64,000 nucleotides of DNA. Origin: Plutella xylostella. Taxonomy: Eukaryota > Arthropoda > Insecta > Lepidoptera > Plutellidae. Positions 50,041 through 59,383 of the stretch are shown here, piece by piece. A program made the translations under genes and the position numbers. The notes below the pieces were generated by a model. The model did not search any database. It was not told the origin of the DNA and was given only the letters and a program-made list of their open reading frames with translations. Where the stretch lies: the NCBI RefSeq assembly GCF_932276165.1, contig NC_063986.1, positions 12,164,501 through 12,228,500 of the forward strand, written 5' to 3'. How positions within the stretch are numbered: the first letter of the stretch is position 1; each line of letters opens with the position of its first letter.

Positions 50041-51431
50041 CTAGCGAGGGCGTCCCAGCGCTGTCGAGTCGGGCATTGCGCGTCGAAGGCGTTGTGGTCA
50101 GTATTGTCCAGTTTTGCGTGGTTGCAGTTTCGACAGTTGGGAGTTGCTCTGGCGATCCAGTCCTCACACTTGGCCCTCATGTGGGGTCCACCGCAGTGTA
50201 TGCAGGAGTCAACGGTTTCGGTGCAGAACTTCCGGCCGTGGCCGTAGCCTAAGCAGCGAGAGCACTGCACTAACGGAGACTGATCAGTGACCTTCACGTG
50301 CTGCAGGTCCACATGAACCTTACGCGCCTCCGTGAGTCTACCCCAGATCTTTGGAGACACCTGCATCACCACGTGGTTTGTATGGGGGTTTTTGGTTTTC
50401 CGCCGATACTTCACCGACACTCTGTATTCCTCTGTTGGGATTCCTTCCAGGAGACGACTATTTTGATTTTTCAAGGATAGGAGCATGTCTTCGTCGGTGT
50501 TATAGGTCATGACGTCCTTGAAAATCACCAACGGGTCCTTGTTTGGGACTTCGTCTACCTGCAGATGTTCTTTGGAGTCCCTTATCTTAGCTGTTAATCT
50601 AGCCAATTCTTCTTTTGTCTCGCACGCGATGATCACCTTTTGATCCTTTGCTTTGCGTAGCCGGTCCACACGCAGGCCGCTGGTCTTGGCATCCACCGCA
50701 GATCTTATTTTCTCAATCACCTCTCCACTCGTGTCATTCACCTCACTTGAGGAAACAACCGCCGAGTGAAGAGATTCTCGAGCCGGGGTTCGTGCTGCCG
50801 CCGATTGGACTGCGGGCGGGGCGGCCACGACACTTGCATAAGTCATCTTGACCTCCTCTGCCACCTCCTGCTGCCTTTGTAAGACTCCTCTGAGTTTATC
50901 CATTTCCACCCGATTTTCTTGCAGCATCTTCCCGTGTTCTTTTATTTCCCTAATGAGGCTTGCCTGAACAGCCTCTCCTTCTTGCGTATCGGGTGGGCTA
51001 ATTATGTCTGCCTGGATATCTGACGGTGTTTGCGCCTGTGAAAGAGCCTCAAGAGGAACAGTCTTTGAAGCTTCGGCCTCCTTCACCAGCTGGTACATTC
51101 GTTCCAGTAGCTGCGTCACTTCGTTTTTGATGTCGGTCCTTAAGTTTCTCGCCTTTCCTAGCCAGGTTTTCGCTGTTGTCAGGCAGGCTCTGGCTTCCGT
51201 CGTCCTGTTTTTATATTTTTGTGTCGGGGGTGTCGTGGCGCTGCTGGTTCCCTGCACCACTGCTGCTGCCCGGGGAGGAGCCTCCACGGAGCTCTGCCCC
51301 GGTTTTCCGGCCTCCCACTCCCCGATGCTGCGTCTGACGTGTGAGGCGGATCCCTGCTTCGCCTCTTGAGGCTCAGCGGCTGTTCGCTGCCCCGACATTC
51401 TACGTACAGGTGGCGTACGGTGCCCAAACAT
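50019..51431 (-). CDS. TRAS-type ORF1 (Gag-like), element E
   Basis: This intact 470-codon frame starts at the ATG at 51431 (MFGHRTPPVRRMSG). It aligns with D ORF1 throughout: a shared RRSIGEWEA, KYKNRT.EARACL, KARNLRTDIKNEVTQ, a variable helical middle, and DPLVI..DV..YNTD. Three knuckles follow (CSRCLGYGHGRKFC, CIHCGGPHMRAKC, CRNC...H...C), then a final ASVAYC-stop. The level of divergence from D, with the frame kept open, suggests it belongs to a separate lineage under some constraint rather than being a dead copy of D. It would supply RNA binding and telomere targeting but no enzyme. Confidence 0.9.
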   Translation of the reverse strand: MFGHRTPPVRRMSGQRTAAEPQEAKQGSASHVRRSIGEWEAGKPGQSSVEAPPRAAAVVQGTSSATTPPTQKYKNRTTEARACLTTAKTWLGKARNLRTDIKNEVTQLLERMYQLVKEAEASKTVPLEALSQAQTPSDIQADIISPPDTQEGEAVQASLIREIKEHGKMLQENRVEMDKLRGVLQRQQEVAEEVKMTYASVVAAPPAVQSAAARTPARESLHSAVVSSSEVNDTSGEVIEKIRSAVDAKTSGLRVDRLRKAKDQKVIIACETKEELARLTAKIRDSKEHLQVDEVPNKDPLVIFKDVMTYNTDEDMLLSLKNQNSRLLEGIPTEEYRVSVKYRRKTKNPHTNHVVMQVSPKIWGRLTEARKVHVDLQHVKVTDQSPLVQCSRCLGYGHGRKFCTETVDSCIHCGGPHMRAKCEDWIARATPNCRNCNHAKLDNTDHNAFDAQCPTRQRWDALARASVAYC

Positions 51432-52741
51432 GTCCGGAACTTTAAGTGAACACAGTTATAGGAATTATTGAAGATTCAATAGGGAACCCTGTTTCTACAC
51501 AATAGTGTTTATAACTTAGACTAAACTATGTCAGAGTTCAATAAAACTCTGAGTCAGGCGCGGATCCAGACCTCAAAATAGGTGATGGGCATTTCAAAAA
51601 ACCAACCAAGTGCGAGATGGACTCGCCCACTGAGGGTTCCGTACAAGTCTACTTACCTGACATAGTTTTCTTTTTAATTTCATCATAAATGTAGTACATT
51701 TAAATTTATGATCCGTGATTTTTTCATATTTTTTGTATTAACCATTTAGCCAGAAAGGGGGCACACTTATGACTCTAACAAAACAATACAACTCTGCAAT
51801 TTGCACTTCAAAGCTTTATATTTTGTAAACCAATCACTGAATCACAAAATGGTTTGAGCATACCTTTAATAGGTTTGAAAGACCGATTCAACAATACCCC
51901 ACAAAACAACAGAAAAATAATCATCCCAACTTTGCGTGTTTGTATCCCAATTTTATATGTTTCCTATATATTTTATTTACTTTGTCGGGGCCGTAATGTG
52001 TATATTTTTGCGAAATATCACCTTGATAACTTTACCCGGGTCTGAGAAAAACGGTGGTGACAGACAGACAAACGCACATCAAAATCATCCTATAAGGGTT
52101 CCTTTTTTCCTTTTGAGGTACGGACCCCTAAAAAAGGGTGGTTTTGCCTCGCCTTCAGGTATTGATAGCTAGCAGATTTTTGTGTATGTTGGTAGTGATC
52201 ATATCACAATTTTTCCTTCTCAAAAGCCCTCTAGACCAATAAATATTTATTTCTTTAACACAACAGACTTAACAGTAAATTTTACATTTAAAAACTGAAA
52301 AACTGGTTATGAAATTTTTTACTGACAAAAGTTTGTGTTACGGCAAAAGTTACTATACAACATAGGTATACAGGGAATATGCATGTATTTTTTTATATTC
52401 TTATTCGATAATTTTACATAACTTTATCATAGTATAAAAAATTCAACGCTAAAAAAGTAATTTAAGGTAATTATGTTAAATAAAGTAAAAAATTTACAAC
52501 CGACACGACCACTATAAACGCCCGTCATTAGTTTGAGAATGACATATGAAAACATTCGCCCTAAGAAAATGCGTGACGTTTCTAAAGTTTTAATTTACTG
52601 CAGTTTTTTTCTACTTTTCAACAATTATTTAATTGCTCAAAAATAAATTATTATAAAAAATATTTATGGAGGCATGATTTTGAAAAACAAAGTTTATTAA
52701 AATTAATATTTGAACTTTATTTGAATCACATGCATATCCCT

Positions 52742-55700
52742 TACTTACTTACTTACTTACTCCGCTGGCTCAGCGACCCAAAGTGAGTCTTGGCCTCCGA
52801 TACAAGAGATCGCCACTTCTGACGGTCCAGTGCAGTCTCCCGCCAGTCAACGACTTGTAACTCGCGCAGGTCCGCCTCCACCGCGTCACTCCAGCGGTAC
52901 CTGGGCCGGCCCACCGGTCGGTGCCCCGTCGGACGGCCCATGTAGGCTCTTTTTGCGCTACGATCTTCTCCCATTCTCTGGAGATGGCCTAGCCAGCGAA
53001 GTCTGTGGGCTTTTGTTTCTCCCACTATGTTAGCCCCCGCCATCAGATCTTCCAGTTCGGCGTTTTTCAGGACTCTCCAGCTTCCATCGGGTCTCTGTCT
53101 TGGGCCAAAGATCTTCCTTAGGACCTTCCGTTCCGCCACCAGCAGTTTGCTCTCTTCTTTCTGCGTTAACGTCCAGGCCTCACACCCGTACATCAGTATC
53201 GGTCTTATTACCGTTTTGTAAATTCTGAGTTTGGTGTTTCTGCTCAGAAGCCTAGACGTCAACACTTTATGCAAAGCGGCACTGCAGCGCAGGAAGCTTT
53301 GGATGCGGGTATCGATTTCCTCGTCGCGAGTGTTCGTATCCGTGACAGTGCAACCTAGGTATTTAAACCGGGAGACCCCTTTGTACGTCACATCTCCAAC
53401 ATGCAGGTCTTGTCTGCGAACGGACTTGTCCTTGTAGCGCTTCATGTGGAGATATTCGGATTTTCCGCGGTTTATTCTTAAACCAATTTTTCCGGCTTCT
53501 GTATCAAGGAGTTTCGCAGCTTTCCGAACCTCTTCAGCTGTTTTGCCCAGCACCGCTAGGTCATCGGCATAGCCAACCACCTTGTGCTTTCCATTGAGTT
53601 GTAGCCCGAAGTCAAGTTCTAAAACTCCTCTGAGAACATGCTCCAGGGCTAGGTTGAAAAGCATAGGCGATAGGGCATCCCCCTGCTTTAGACCGGTGAC
53701 CACCGCGAACTCATCCGTCAGTTCTCCTCCAACACGAACCTTCATCCTACTCTCCTTTGTGGCAACCTCAACCATGCTCACTATTTTTGCCGGTATTTTA
53801 AAGTTGCGTAGGATAGTGAACAGCGCTTCTCGATCAATGCTGTCGTACGCCTTAGTAAAGTCCACGAAAAGTGAATGGATGCTCTGCGCGTATTCCCATT
53901 TCTTCTCCATAAGCTGCTTCAGGAGGAAGATCTGATCGACTTTACTACGGTTGCGTCTAAAGCCACACTGATAATCACCAAGGATTTTTTCCGTGTATGG
54001 CTCCAATCGCTTGAGCAACACGTAGGACAGGACCTTATACGCTGTCGGGAGCAACGCAATGCCACGATAGTTGGTACACTTCTTTTTGGACCCTTTTTTG
54101 TGTACGGGGCAGATCACTCCTAGGTTCCATTCCTTTGGCTGCTTTTCCTCTTCCCAGATCTTGCACAGTAACTGGAATAGTTCCGACTGTACTCGACCCC
54201 CGCCGTATTTCCACAATTCGGAGGGTAAATCGTCAATGCCCGGTGCTTTGTGGTTTTTGAGTCTCATTATGGCTTCACGGACTTCTTCAAAGGTCGGGGG
54301 TTCCACGATTTCGCTATTGTGTTCCATAGAGCGGGGTACTTGTTCCTCGAGTGGTTGGCAGTTGAGCAGTTGCTGGAAATAGTCGCGCCAGCAGGTCATG
54401 ATAGTATCTCTGTCCGATATCAGGTTTCCATCATCGTCTTCAAGGAACTGAGCCGTGGGTTGGTAGCCTTTCTTGCAGGAGCTTACTTCCTTATAGAATT
54501 TCCGTGACTCGTTAGCTCTGAGGAGTGTCTCCATCCCTCTTACGATGTTGTCCAGATGCTGTCTTTTGGCTCTCTTAATGATCGTTCTAGCTTCCGTTTG
54601 GACCTTCTTATATTTGGAAACCCATTCCTCGTTATTCTCAGCCTGGATTTTACATTTCCGCCTTTCCTTGACAATCTCTTCGCAGTCCTGATTCCACCAC
54701 TTTCTTCTTTTGGTGTTTCTTTTTCTTCCCAGTACTTTAACAGCTGTTGTTTTTACTGTGTGTTTCACACTGTCCCAGTGATTGTCAATATCCGCGTCAA
54801 CCGTGAGCTGGTTAAACCTGTTATTCAACTCTAATCGAAACTTTTCTCTTATATCTGGGTCTCTTAGGTTGTCTAAGTTAATCGGCTCCTCTTTTCTGGT
54901 GTTATTCCTTCTTTTTACCGTGATCCTTGCCCTGAGTTGGATACCAAGCAGATAGTGATCGCTGTCACAGTCAGGCCCTCTGTACGAACGCACATCCTGT
55001 ATGGTGCTTTTGTGTCTGTCATCTATCACGGCATGATCGATCTGGTTCACTGTTTTTCCATCAGGTGACTTCCAGGTACCTTTGTGGATATCTTTATGAG
55101 GGAACATTGTGCTCTTGATTACTAGCGCCCTTGCTGTTGCAAATGATATCAGTCTCAGACCATTGTCGTTTGTTGTGGCATGCTTGCTGTGTTTTCCAAT
55201 AGTAGGCATGAAAGCTGCTTCTCTTCCCACTTGTGCGTTAAAATCTCCAATCAATAGTTTTGCATCAAAACTCGGTAGTTGATCATATGTCTCTTCTAGA
55301 TGGTCATAGAACTCGTCCTTTTTACTGTCTTCTGACATCTCTGTTGGAGCGTAGACATTTATGATAGAGTAGTTGCAGAACTTGCCTTTTAGACGCAGCA
55401 CAGATATTCTGTCTGACACAGCATCAAATCTGATCACACTCCCGATCATGTTTCTAGAGACCATAAAGCCAGTGCCGTACATGTGCTCGCCATGATCACT
55501 ACCGCTGTAAAATAGAACAGTGTTACTGTCGACATTGCACTCTCCTTTTCCCAGCCACCTTACTTCTTGCAGGGCTGCTATTTCGATGCCATATTTCTTT
55601 AATTCGGCATTCACCTGATACATGGCGCCAACTCGGAATAGAGAGCGCACATTCCACGAAGCTAATCGGAGTTCCTTAATATCATGCCTAGTGTCGTTAG

Positions 55701-55930
55701 TTTTGGGATCAAATCGTAATTTCTCTTTTCTCGGTTTCGTAACAATAGTTTTTTCCATGGGCAGGGCGTTAACCTGCCGCACAACCCCCAAAATGCTGGA
55801 GGGCCACACCCGTCGTTGGTCAGCGAGTCTAACGGACTTAGCCGGCTAGCGTAGCTAGGCTGTACTACCGACCGTTCCCCCATCCGCCACCCGGGGGACG
55901 CTCCTCTACGCCAGACGGGACAGCGCGAGG
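52742..55930 (-). mobile_element. Full-length RTE-clade LINE with 14-bp target duplication
   Basis: The duplication ACATGCATATCCCT flanks it at 52728-52741 and 55931-55944, perfectly. The sense strand starts at 55930 with CCTCGCGCTGTCCCGTCTGG, a GC-rich head typical of lepidopteran RTEs, and ends in GTAA repeats (seen as ACTT units at 52742-52760). The coding frame is intact, so insertion is recent. It sits inside the hAT element, which sits inside TRAS element E. Confidence 0.93.
52753..55758 (-). CDS. RTE endonuclease/reverse transcriptase
   Basis: The frame is open from 55809, but the first ATG is at 55758, giving about 1,001 codons, the usual RTE length. The endonuclease (residues ~30-280) has LASWNVRSLF, ALQEVRWLG, LLIGDFNAQVG and DSDHYLLGIQL. 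RT (~480-800) has NYRGIALLPTAYKVLS, CGFRRNRSKVDQIF, FVDFTKAYDSIDRE, GLKQGDALSPMLFNLALE and catalytic GYADD near 53560-53571. The C-terminus carries the WLGHLQRM and GRPRYRWSD blocks. It would nick DNA and copy its own RNA, without telomere specificity. It appears intact and potentially active. Confidence 0.92.
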   Translation of the reverse strand: MEKTIVTKPRKEKLRFDPKTNDTRHDIKELRLASWNVRSLFRVGAMYQVNAELKKYGIEIAALQEVRWLGKGECNVDSNTVLFYSGSDHGEHMYGTGFMVSRNMIGSVIRFDAVSDRISVLRLKGKFCNYSIINVYAPTEMSEDSKKDEFYDHLEETYDQLPSFDAKLLIGDFNAQVGREAAFMPTIGKHSKHATTNDNGLRLISFATARALVIKSTMFPHKDIHKGTWKSPDGKTVNQIDHAVIDDRHKSTIQDVRSYRGPDCDSDHYLLGIQLRARITVKRRNNTRKEEPINLDNLRDPDIREKFRLELNNRFNQLTVDADIDNHWDSVKHTVKTTAVKVLGRKRNTKRRKWWNQDCEEIVKERRKCKIQAENNEEWVSKYKKVQTEARTIIKRAKRQHLDNIVRGMETLLRANESRKFYKEVSSCKKGYQPTAQFLEDDDGNLISDRDTIMTCWRDYFQQLLNCQPLEEQVPRSMEHNSEIVEPPTFEEVREAIMRLKNHKAPGIDDLPSELWKYGGGRVQSELFQLLCKIWEEEKQPKEWNLGVICPVHKKGSKKKCTNYRGIALLPTAYKVLSYVLLKRLEPYTEKILGDYQCGFRRNRSKVDQIFLLKQLMEKKWEYAQSIHSLFVDFTKAYDSIDREALFTILRNFKIPAKIVSMVEVATKESRMKVRVGGELTDEFAVVTGLKQGDALSPMLFNLALEHVLRGVLELDFGLQLNGKHKVVGYADDLAVLGKTAEEVRKAAKLLDTEAGKIGLRINRGKSEYLHMKRYKDKSVRRQDLHVGDVTYKGVSRFKYLGCTVTDTNTRDEEIDTRIQSFLRCSAALHKVLTSRLLSRNTKLRIYKTVIRPILMYGCEAWTLTQKEESKLLVAERKVLRKIFGPRQRPDGSWRVLKNAELEDLMAGANIVGETKAHRLRWLGHLQRMGEDRSAKRAYMGRPTGHRPVGRPRYRWSDAVEADLRELQVVDWRETALDRQKWRSLVSEAKTHFGSLSQRSK

Positions 55931-56528
55931 ACATGCATATCCCTATGAGGATAATTTTATCTTTATAGGCCGAATAGTTTTATGTTCCCTGCAGCTTTTT
56001 AAAAGTCTCCTCATGAGCAATGAAAAAGTTACACTTACAAAATGTCGGCACCAAATTACCATTTTTTATTTAAATATTTTAGAATTTGATCAAAATCTTT
56101 AAGTTTTATTAATAACTGTATTATAAAAACTATTTGCCTTATATAGATCAAACTAGTCTCGTAAAGTCTCGTTGTACTTATTTATACGTACTTATGTACT
56201 TATGACCGAAAATCAAGTATTAAGCACATCCCTATATTGAAGATCTAATGTACACTTGATTGCAATAAATATTTTGATTGATTGATTGATTGAATTTTAT
56301 GGTTCTTAAATTCTTCAACAACTATCCGGAGGGCTTTCGAGGTGGAAAAAAAATATTAAGCATAACCAACACATAATTATCATCAACATCATTATAAAAA
56401 GCAGCCATACGAAAATGATAAAATAACGAAATTATTATATTGAAATCCCGTGGTGTGATATGGCATGTCATTTAGGTGATGGGCATGCCCATCTTGCCCA
56501 TATGGGTGGATCCGCGCCTGCTCTGAGT

Positions 56529-58134
56529 CTCCTAATAAAAACCAAGATAAAATAAAATCAAAGTAGAGCTAAGTAATAAATATTGGCTCAACGTCAGTAT
56601 ATCAGGGCTCAATAAAGCTCTGTATCAAGGGAAGTCACTAACTAAAATATATTAAAAATACAGACAGCAAAAAAGCAATGTAGAGAAAATAAAATTATCT
56701 CTAAATCAAAGAATATCAGTAAATAAGGCTCAAAAGAGCTCTATATCATAGACAAGGGGTGTCAATTTTCAATTTCTTAAAAATAAAAATTTGCTCTATG
56801 TAAAGACTGTCTCTATATCTCGAAAGGTAGTCCAGAGCAAGCCTTTAATGCTACTGAAAACCGCGTTCTGATCGGATAACGGGTTCCCGAGATACAGATG
56901 TTTTAGAAAATCCAAAATGGCCGACAAAATGGCCGCCGAAAATTTAAAAAAGCGATAACTTCTGATCCAGATGCCCCAGAGCGCTGCGGTTTGGACCAAA
57001 GAGTAAAGGCCAGCTGTGTCAATCTGAATCTTATCGAAACTCTACAAAAAACTTTTGACTCTATGTAGAGCCAACAAGTAGTTTATCTTGTAGAGCTTCT
57101 GAAGACAACAATTACCAAGAAAACCGCACGTCAGAGGGAATATCCAGTCAGAAGTTACTTAGGTCTAAAGTTTTCCAAGATGGCGTCCAAGATGGCGGAC
57201 AATAAGCTAACTTTGGATCCACTGATCCGAAACAACCCGAGATTGGGCTCAATCTGTCGGGCTTGATGAGCCCCGTTGAGTACAAATTTCAAAATAATTT
57301 TAAAATGTATAAATACTTAATTACATACAAAAAACAACAATAAAATACAAAAAATATAAAAAATACACAAACAAAATACAAAATTTAATTTGAAAATTTG
57401 TAGCGTCAATAAGTAAACTACTACAAACTTTGTCAAGTATAAATTGAGTTCCCACACTTAATATTGGGGGTACCACGTAATACCTAAAATTTTAATAAAT
57501 TAATATTTCAAAAAGTAGAGAACGGATTTTAAAAATTTTTTGCTCAAATATAGAGTTAATTATGGTCTTCTTAATAGTGATCTCAGAAGTATATGTCATA
57601 GATCACTTGGGCAAGTTATTGATTTTTGAAAAAACTTAATTTCTTAAAATGTCTGTGGCTCTACCAAAAGTCAAAATTTTTGAAAATAAAAAACTGTTTT
57701 GCAACTTGCCGGTCTTGTTCGTTGATTTTGCAGTGTCAGGTTTGGCCGGACTTGTCGGGATCAATGACCTCGTGGCCACGTGGAAGTTGTTTTTTTGGCG
57801 TTTGTACTTAGACGCTTGGCGCCAAAAATCTGGAACTTAACAGGATTGTAGAGGTCACCGATGCGGTCCAGGGCGTACCAGAAAAAGTAGGGGTCGTCGA
57901 TCGTTTTCAGCCGGCACGCAGCCGAAAAGGTTAAATTTATCACTTTTTCTCACTTCCTACTTTCACTTTCACTTTTTGGACAAAAATTTTTGCACAGCAA
58001 TGTAGCGCTCGCTTGCCCGCACAATTTGACACTATTTTTATGAAAATCGCACTATTTTTACTATATTTCGCGATTTTTTAGGTGCGGAGCGTTGCAAAAA
58101 CGATGCGTCCCGGACGGCGGCAAGAATGCAACTG
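56529..58134 (-). promoter_or_regulatory. Outer 5' UTR of element E
   Basis: It is the continuation of the leader interrupted by the hAT. It repeats the D-type modules: GGGCTC-AATAA-AGCTC near 56604, GGCTC-AAAA-GAGCTC near 56727, ACTCTATGTAGAG near 57059, and GGGCT-TGATG-AGCCC near 57268. Paired GCCATNTT motifs lie near 56913-56937 and 57175-57200. The last ~370 bp before TTAGG closely matches D and likely contains the promoter. Confidence 0.55.
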
Positions 58135-58498
58135 GGTTAGGTTAGGTTAGGTTAGGTTAGGTTAGGTTAGGTTAGGTTAGGTTAGGTTAGGTTAGGTTAG
58201 GTTAGGTTAGGTTAGGTTAGGTTAGGTTAGGTTAGGTTAGGTTAGGTTAGGTTAGGTTAGGTTAGGTTAGGTTAGGTTAGGTTAGGTTAGGTTAGGTTAG
58301 GTTAGGTTAGGTTAGGTTAGGTTAGGTTAGGTTAGGTTAGGTTAGGTTAGGTTAGGTTAGGTTAGGTTAGGTTAGGTTAGGTTAGGTTAGGTTAGGTTAG
58401 GTTAGGTTAGGTTAGGTTAGGTTAGGTTAGGTTAGGTTAGGTTAGGTTAGGTTAGGTTAGGTTAGGTTAGGTTAGGTTAGGTTAGGTTAGGTTAGGTT
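58135..58498 (+). repeat. (TTAGG)n telomeric array, about 72 units
   Basis: Perfect repeats between element E and the SART scrap. Confidence 0.97.
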
Positions 58499-58972
58499 CA
58501 CCAGGTCGCTCTGGAGCACTGGCGGGAGCGGTTGGAGGAGCCGAGAAGTTGTCGGCAGCGAGCTGTCGCAGCCGTACTTCCGTGCTTCGACGCATGGATG
58601 CAACGACCGGGCAACCTCACGTATCGTCTGACGCAGGTGCTGACCGGGCACGGTTGCTTCGGTGAGTACCTGCACCGGATAGGGCGTGAGGTTGCACCGT
58701 CGTGTCACCACTGTGAAGGCAGCCTGGACTCCGCGCAGCACACACTTGCAGTGTGCCCAGCGTGGGAGTCCAAAAGGCAGATCCTGTCTAACAGGATCGG
58801 GCCGGATCTGTCACTGCCCTCAGTGGTGGCAGCCATGACTCGAGGCAAGGAGTGTTGGAAGGCCGTGGTCTCGTTCTGTGAGACCGTCATGGTCCAGAAA
58901 GAGGCCGCAGAGCGAGATCGGGAGAGGGCCGATCCAGCTCGGAGGCGACGGCGAAGGGCTCAGGCCAGGTGA
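58499..58972 (+). pseudogene. SART ORF2 C-terminal fragment
   Basis: About 157 open codons cover the end of ORF2, including LTGHGCFGEYLHRIG and the zinc knuckle CHHCEGSLDSAQHTLAVC, and finish in an Arg-rich tail (RRRRRRAQAR). RT and endonuclease are missing. Only a few residues differ from copy C. It is a recently truncated insertion with no function of its own. Confidence 0.9.
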
Positions 58973-59383
58973 GCCCGTCGCGTCCCTGTAGCCCGGGAGT
59001 AAGAATAAGGCTACGGTATCTCCTGCCCGTCGTAGAAGGCGACCAAAAGGAGGTTAGGGGCTGTGGGCGGTGAGGACGGGGGTCCGAGCCGCCGCATAAT
59101 AGCGGCCCCGGGAAGAGCGGCTGTGCATGTGGCCATGTACAGCCGCGCAGGCTGCGAAGGAGTTGGGAGACCTTGAGTCTCCCGGAGAAGAGCTGCGGCA
59201 CAGTGCGAGGTGACTCCGGTGCGTTCCCCTGGAGATCCCGGAGCACCTACCTGCACTGATGGTGGCCACCGAGGGGGTTTTAGTGGTTAAAAATCCCACA
59301 TATCCCGCCTTCCTCCCCCGAGGTCGGTGGGAATCTTTCTGAAGATTTCCCCCTCGTAAAAAAAAAAAAAAAAAAAAAAAAAA
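58499..59383 (+). mobile_element. SART-type LINE, 5'-truncated 3' fragment
   Basis: It begins CACCAGGTCGCTCTGG directly after AGGTT, corresponding to about 35852 in copy C, and runs to a 26-nt poly(A) at 59358-59383 followed by GGTTAGG. It is almost identical to C over the shared 860 bp. The 3' structure is kept, with one G-U change in hairpin 2. Confidence 0.93.

Larger units (their letters stand above)
51555..56520. mobile_element. Non-autonomous hAT element in the 5' UTR of element E
   Basis: Terminal repeats CAGGCGCGGATCCA (51555-51568) and its exact complement (56507-56520) are flanked by the 8-bp duplication CTCTGAGT at 51547-51554 and 56521-56528. Without the nested RTE it is about 1.76 kb and has no transposase frame. 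Inside its left part, 51610-52136 resembles a common lepidopteran repeat bounded by AGGGTTCCGTAC and the near-complement GTACGGACCCCT. Confidence 0.9.
49194..58134 (-). mobile_element. TRAS-derived ORF1-only element E, carrying nested hAT and RTE
   Basis: The minus-strand element has poly(T) at 49194-49219, a TRAS-type 3' terminus, a short ORF2-frame remnant, an intact ORF1 and a complete 5' UTR ending ...GCAACT at 58132, as in D. Without the inserted hAT and its duplication it is about 4.0 kb, versus 7.5 kb for D. The missing part is almost exactly ORF2. Its 3' UTR matches D only over the terminal ~105 bp. Confidence 0.88.
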
